A stretch of 6,158 bases of DNA from Gallionellaceae bacterium (GTDB taxonomy: Bacteria > Pseudomonadota > Gammaproteobacteria > Burkholderiales > Gallionellaceae). The notes under the pieces were generated by a model. That model did not search any database and was not told the origin of the DNA. It saw only the letters and a list, made by a program, of their open reading frames with translations. Each line of letters starts with the position of its first letter. Position 1 is the first letter of the stretch. The stretch lies in contig CANFCA010000071.1 of NCBI GenBank assembly GCA_947445045.1, positions 1-6,158 on the forward strand, read 5' to 3'. The translations under genes were made by a program, and so were the position numbers. This document shows, in pieces, positions 5,917 to 6,158 of the stretch.

Positions 5917-5953
5917 CCGTAAACGGCGCTGATATACACGATAACGCGACACA

Positions 5954-5982
5954 TTGTTTGCGCTAATGCTAAGCGCAGACAG
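5954..5982 (+). terminator. Hairpin downstream of DUF2442, weak terminator candidate
   Basis: TGCGCT (5959-5964) and AGCGCA (5972-5977) form a perfect six-pair stem around a seven-base loop. The stem extends outward to eleven pairs if two G-T pairs are allowed. No T run follows directly. A TTTGATTTTTT stretch sits about 20 bases on, at 6001-6011, which is too far for a normal intrinsic terminator. It starts 37 bases after the DUF2442 stop, so a role in transcript ending or stability is possible. Confidence 0.3.
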
Positions 5983-6144
5983 AATTTCGCAGTCGGGCAG
6001 TTTGATTTTTTGCGCTGAATGACTTCTTCTCGGCAGGCATTTCGCAAAGTCCAACTACCTTTCGTGGAAGTTGTCGCTAAAAAGATCCATTCAATGCAGC
6101 ATGAAATGGGAGTGTGAAAGTTAGGACTGATTCAGATCCGAATT

Positions 6145-6149
6145 AAGGA
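6145..6149 (+). promoter_or_regulatory. Possible ribosome-binding site for a gene starting beyond the right edge
   Basis: AAGGA is followed by AT-rich bases up to the window end, leaving at least nine bases before any start codon outside. This is weak evidence on its own. The last 242 bases otherwise show no supported gene on either strand. Confidence 0.2.
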
Positions 6150-6158
6150 TATTTTAGA

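Noticed and set aside
5916..5927. GCCGT/ACGGC inverted repeat at the DUF2442 stop as a terminator
   Set aside because: The loop would be only two bases and no T run follows.
5821..6054. A 77-residue reverse-strand reading frame
   Set aside because: Its C-terminal part is antisense to the real DUF2442 gene, and the Ser/Arg-rich composition is typical of a shadow frame. No family is recognisable.
6049..6127. Integron attC-like site: GTCCAAC at 6049-6055 and GTTAGGA at 6120-6126
   Set aside because: The 3' core fails the last consensus position, the arms between the boxes are poorly complementary, and no matching site lies upstream of the DUF4160 gene.
1..6158. CRISPR arrays, tRNA, rRNA or insertion sequences
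   Set aside because: No regularly spaced repeats, cloverleaf-like segments, transposase-like reading frames or long terminal inverted repeats were seen by eye.

Overview
The window is most consistent with a proteobacterial chromosome. The protein families are Gram-negative in style, G+C is moderate, and one promoter looks sigma70-like. A beta- or gammaproteobacterium is a reasonable guess, but no taxonomic marker gene is present. All supported genes lie on the + strand, in two blocks.

Block 1 (left edge to 4987) is a tightly packed operon. It starts with the 3' end of a gene cut by the left edge (1-416). Then come a DprE1-like FAD oxidase (447-1796), a DprE2-like short-chain dehydrogenase (1793-2530), a HAD-IB phosphatase (2527-3150), a UbiA-superfamily prenyltransferase of the polyprenyl-phosphate phosphoribosyltransferase type (3153-4025), and a YbhN/UPF0104-type multi-pass membrane protein (4022-4987). 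Three junctions are 4-base start/stop overlaps and a fourth has a 2-base gap. Read by analogy with the mycobacterial decaprenyl-phospho-arabinose pathway, the genes form a near-complete route. UbiA would put phosphoribose from PRPP on a polyprenyl phosphate and the HAD enzyme would remove the 5-phosphate. DprE1 and DprE2 would epimerise ribose to arabinose at C2, and the YbhN-type protein may flip the lipid-linked sugar across the inner membrane. The truncated first gene may be the C-terminal part of a GT-C glycosyltransferase that uses the donor. The likely end product is a D-arabinofuranose-modified glycan or protein, but the acceptor cannot be read from this window.

Block 2 (5281-5916) is a two-gene module of small proteins, DUF4160 followed by DUF2442, a pairing that resembles toxin-antitoxin modules. 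The DUF4160 frame is broken by what looks like one missing T in a T run at 5407-5410. Adding that base restores a full domain whose stop codon would overlap the DUF2442 start by 8 bases. A TATAAT hexamer ends 6 bases before the DUF4160 ATG, so its transcript may be leaderless.

The 293-base gap between the blocks holds a stem-loop just after block 1, an imperfect palindrome and the block 2 promoter, but no convincing gene. The last 242 bases hold a hairpin and a possible ribosome-binding site for a gene beyond the right edge.
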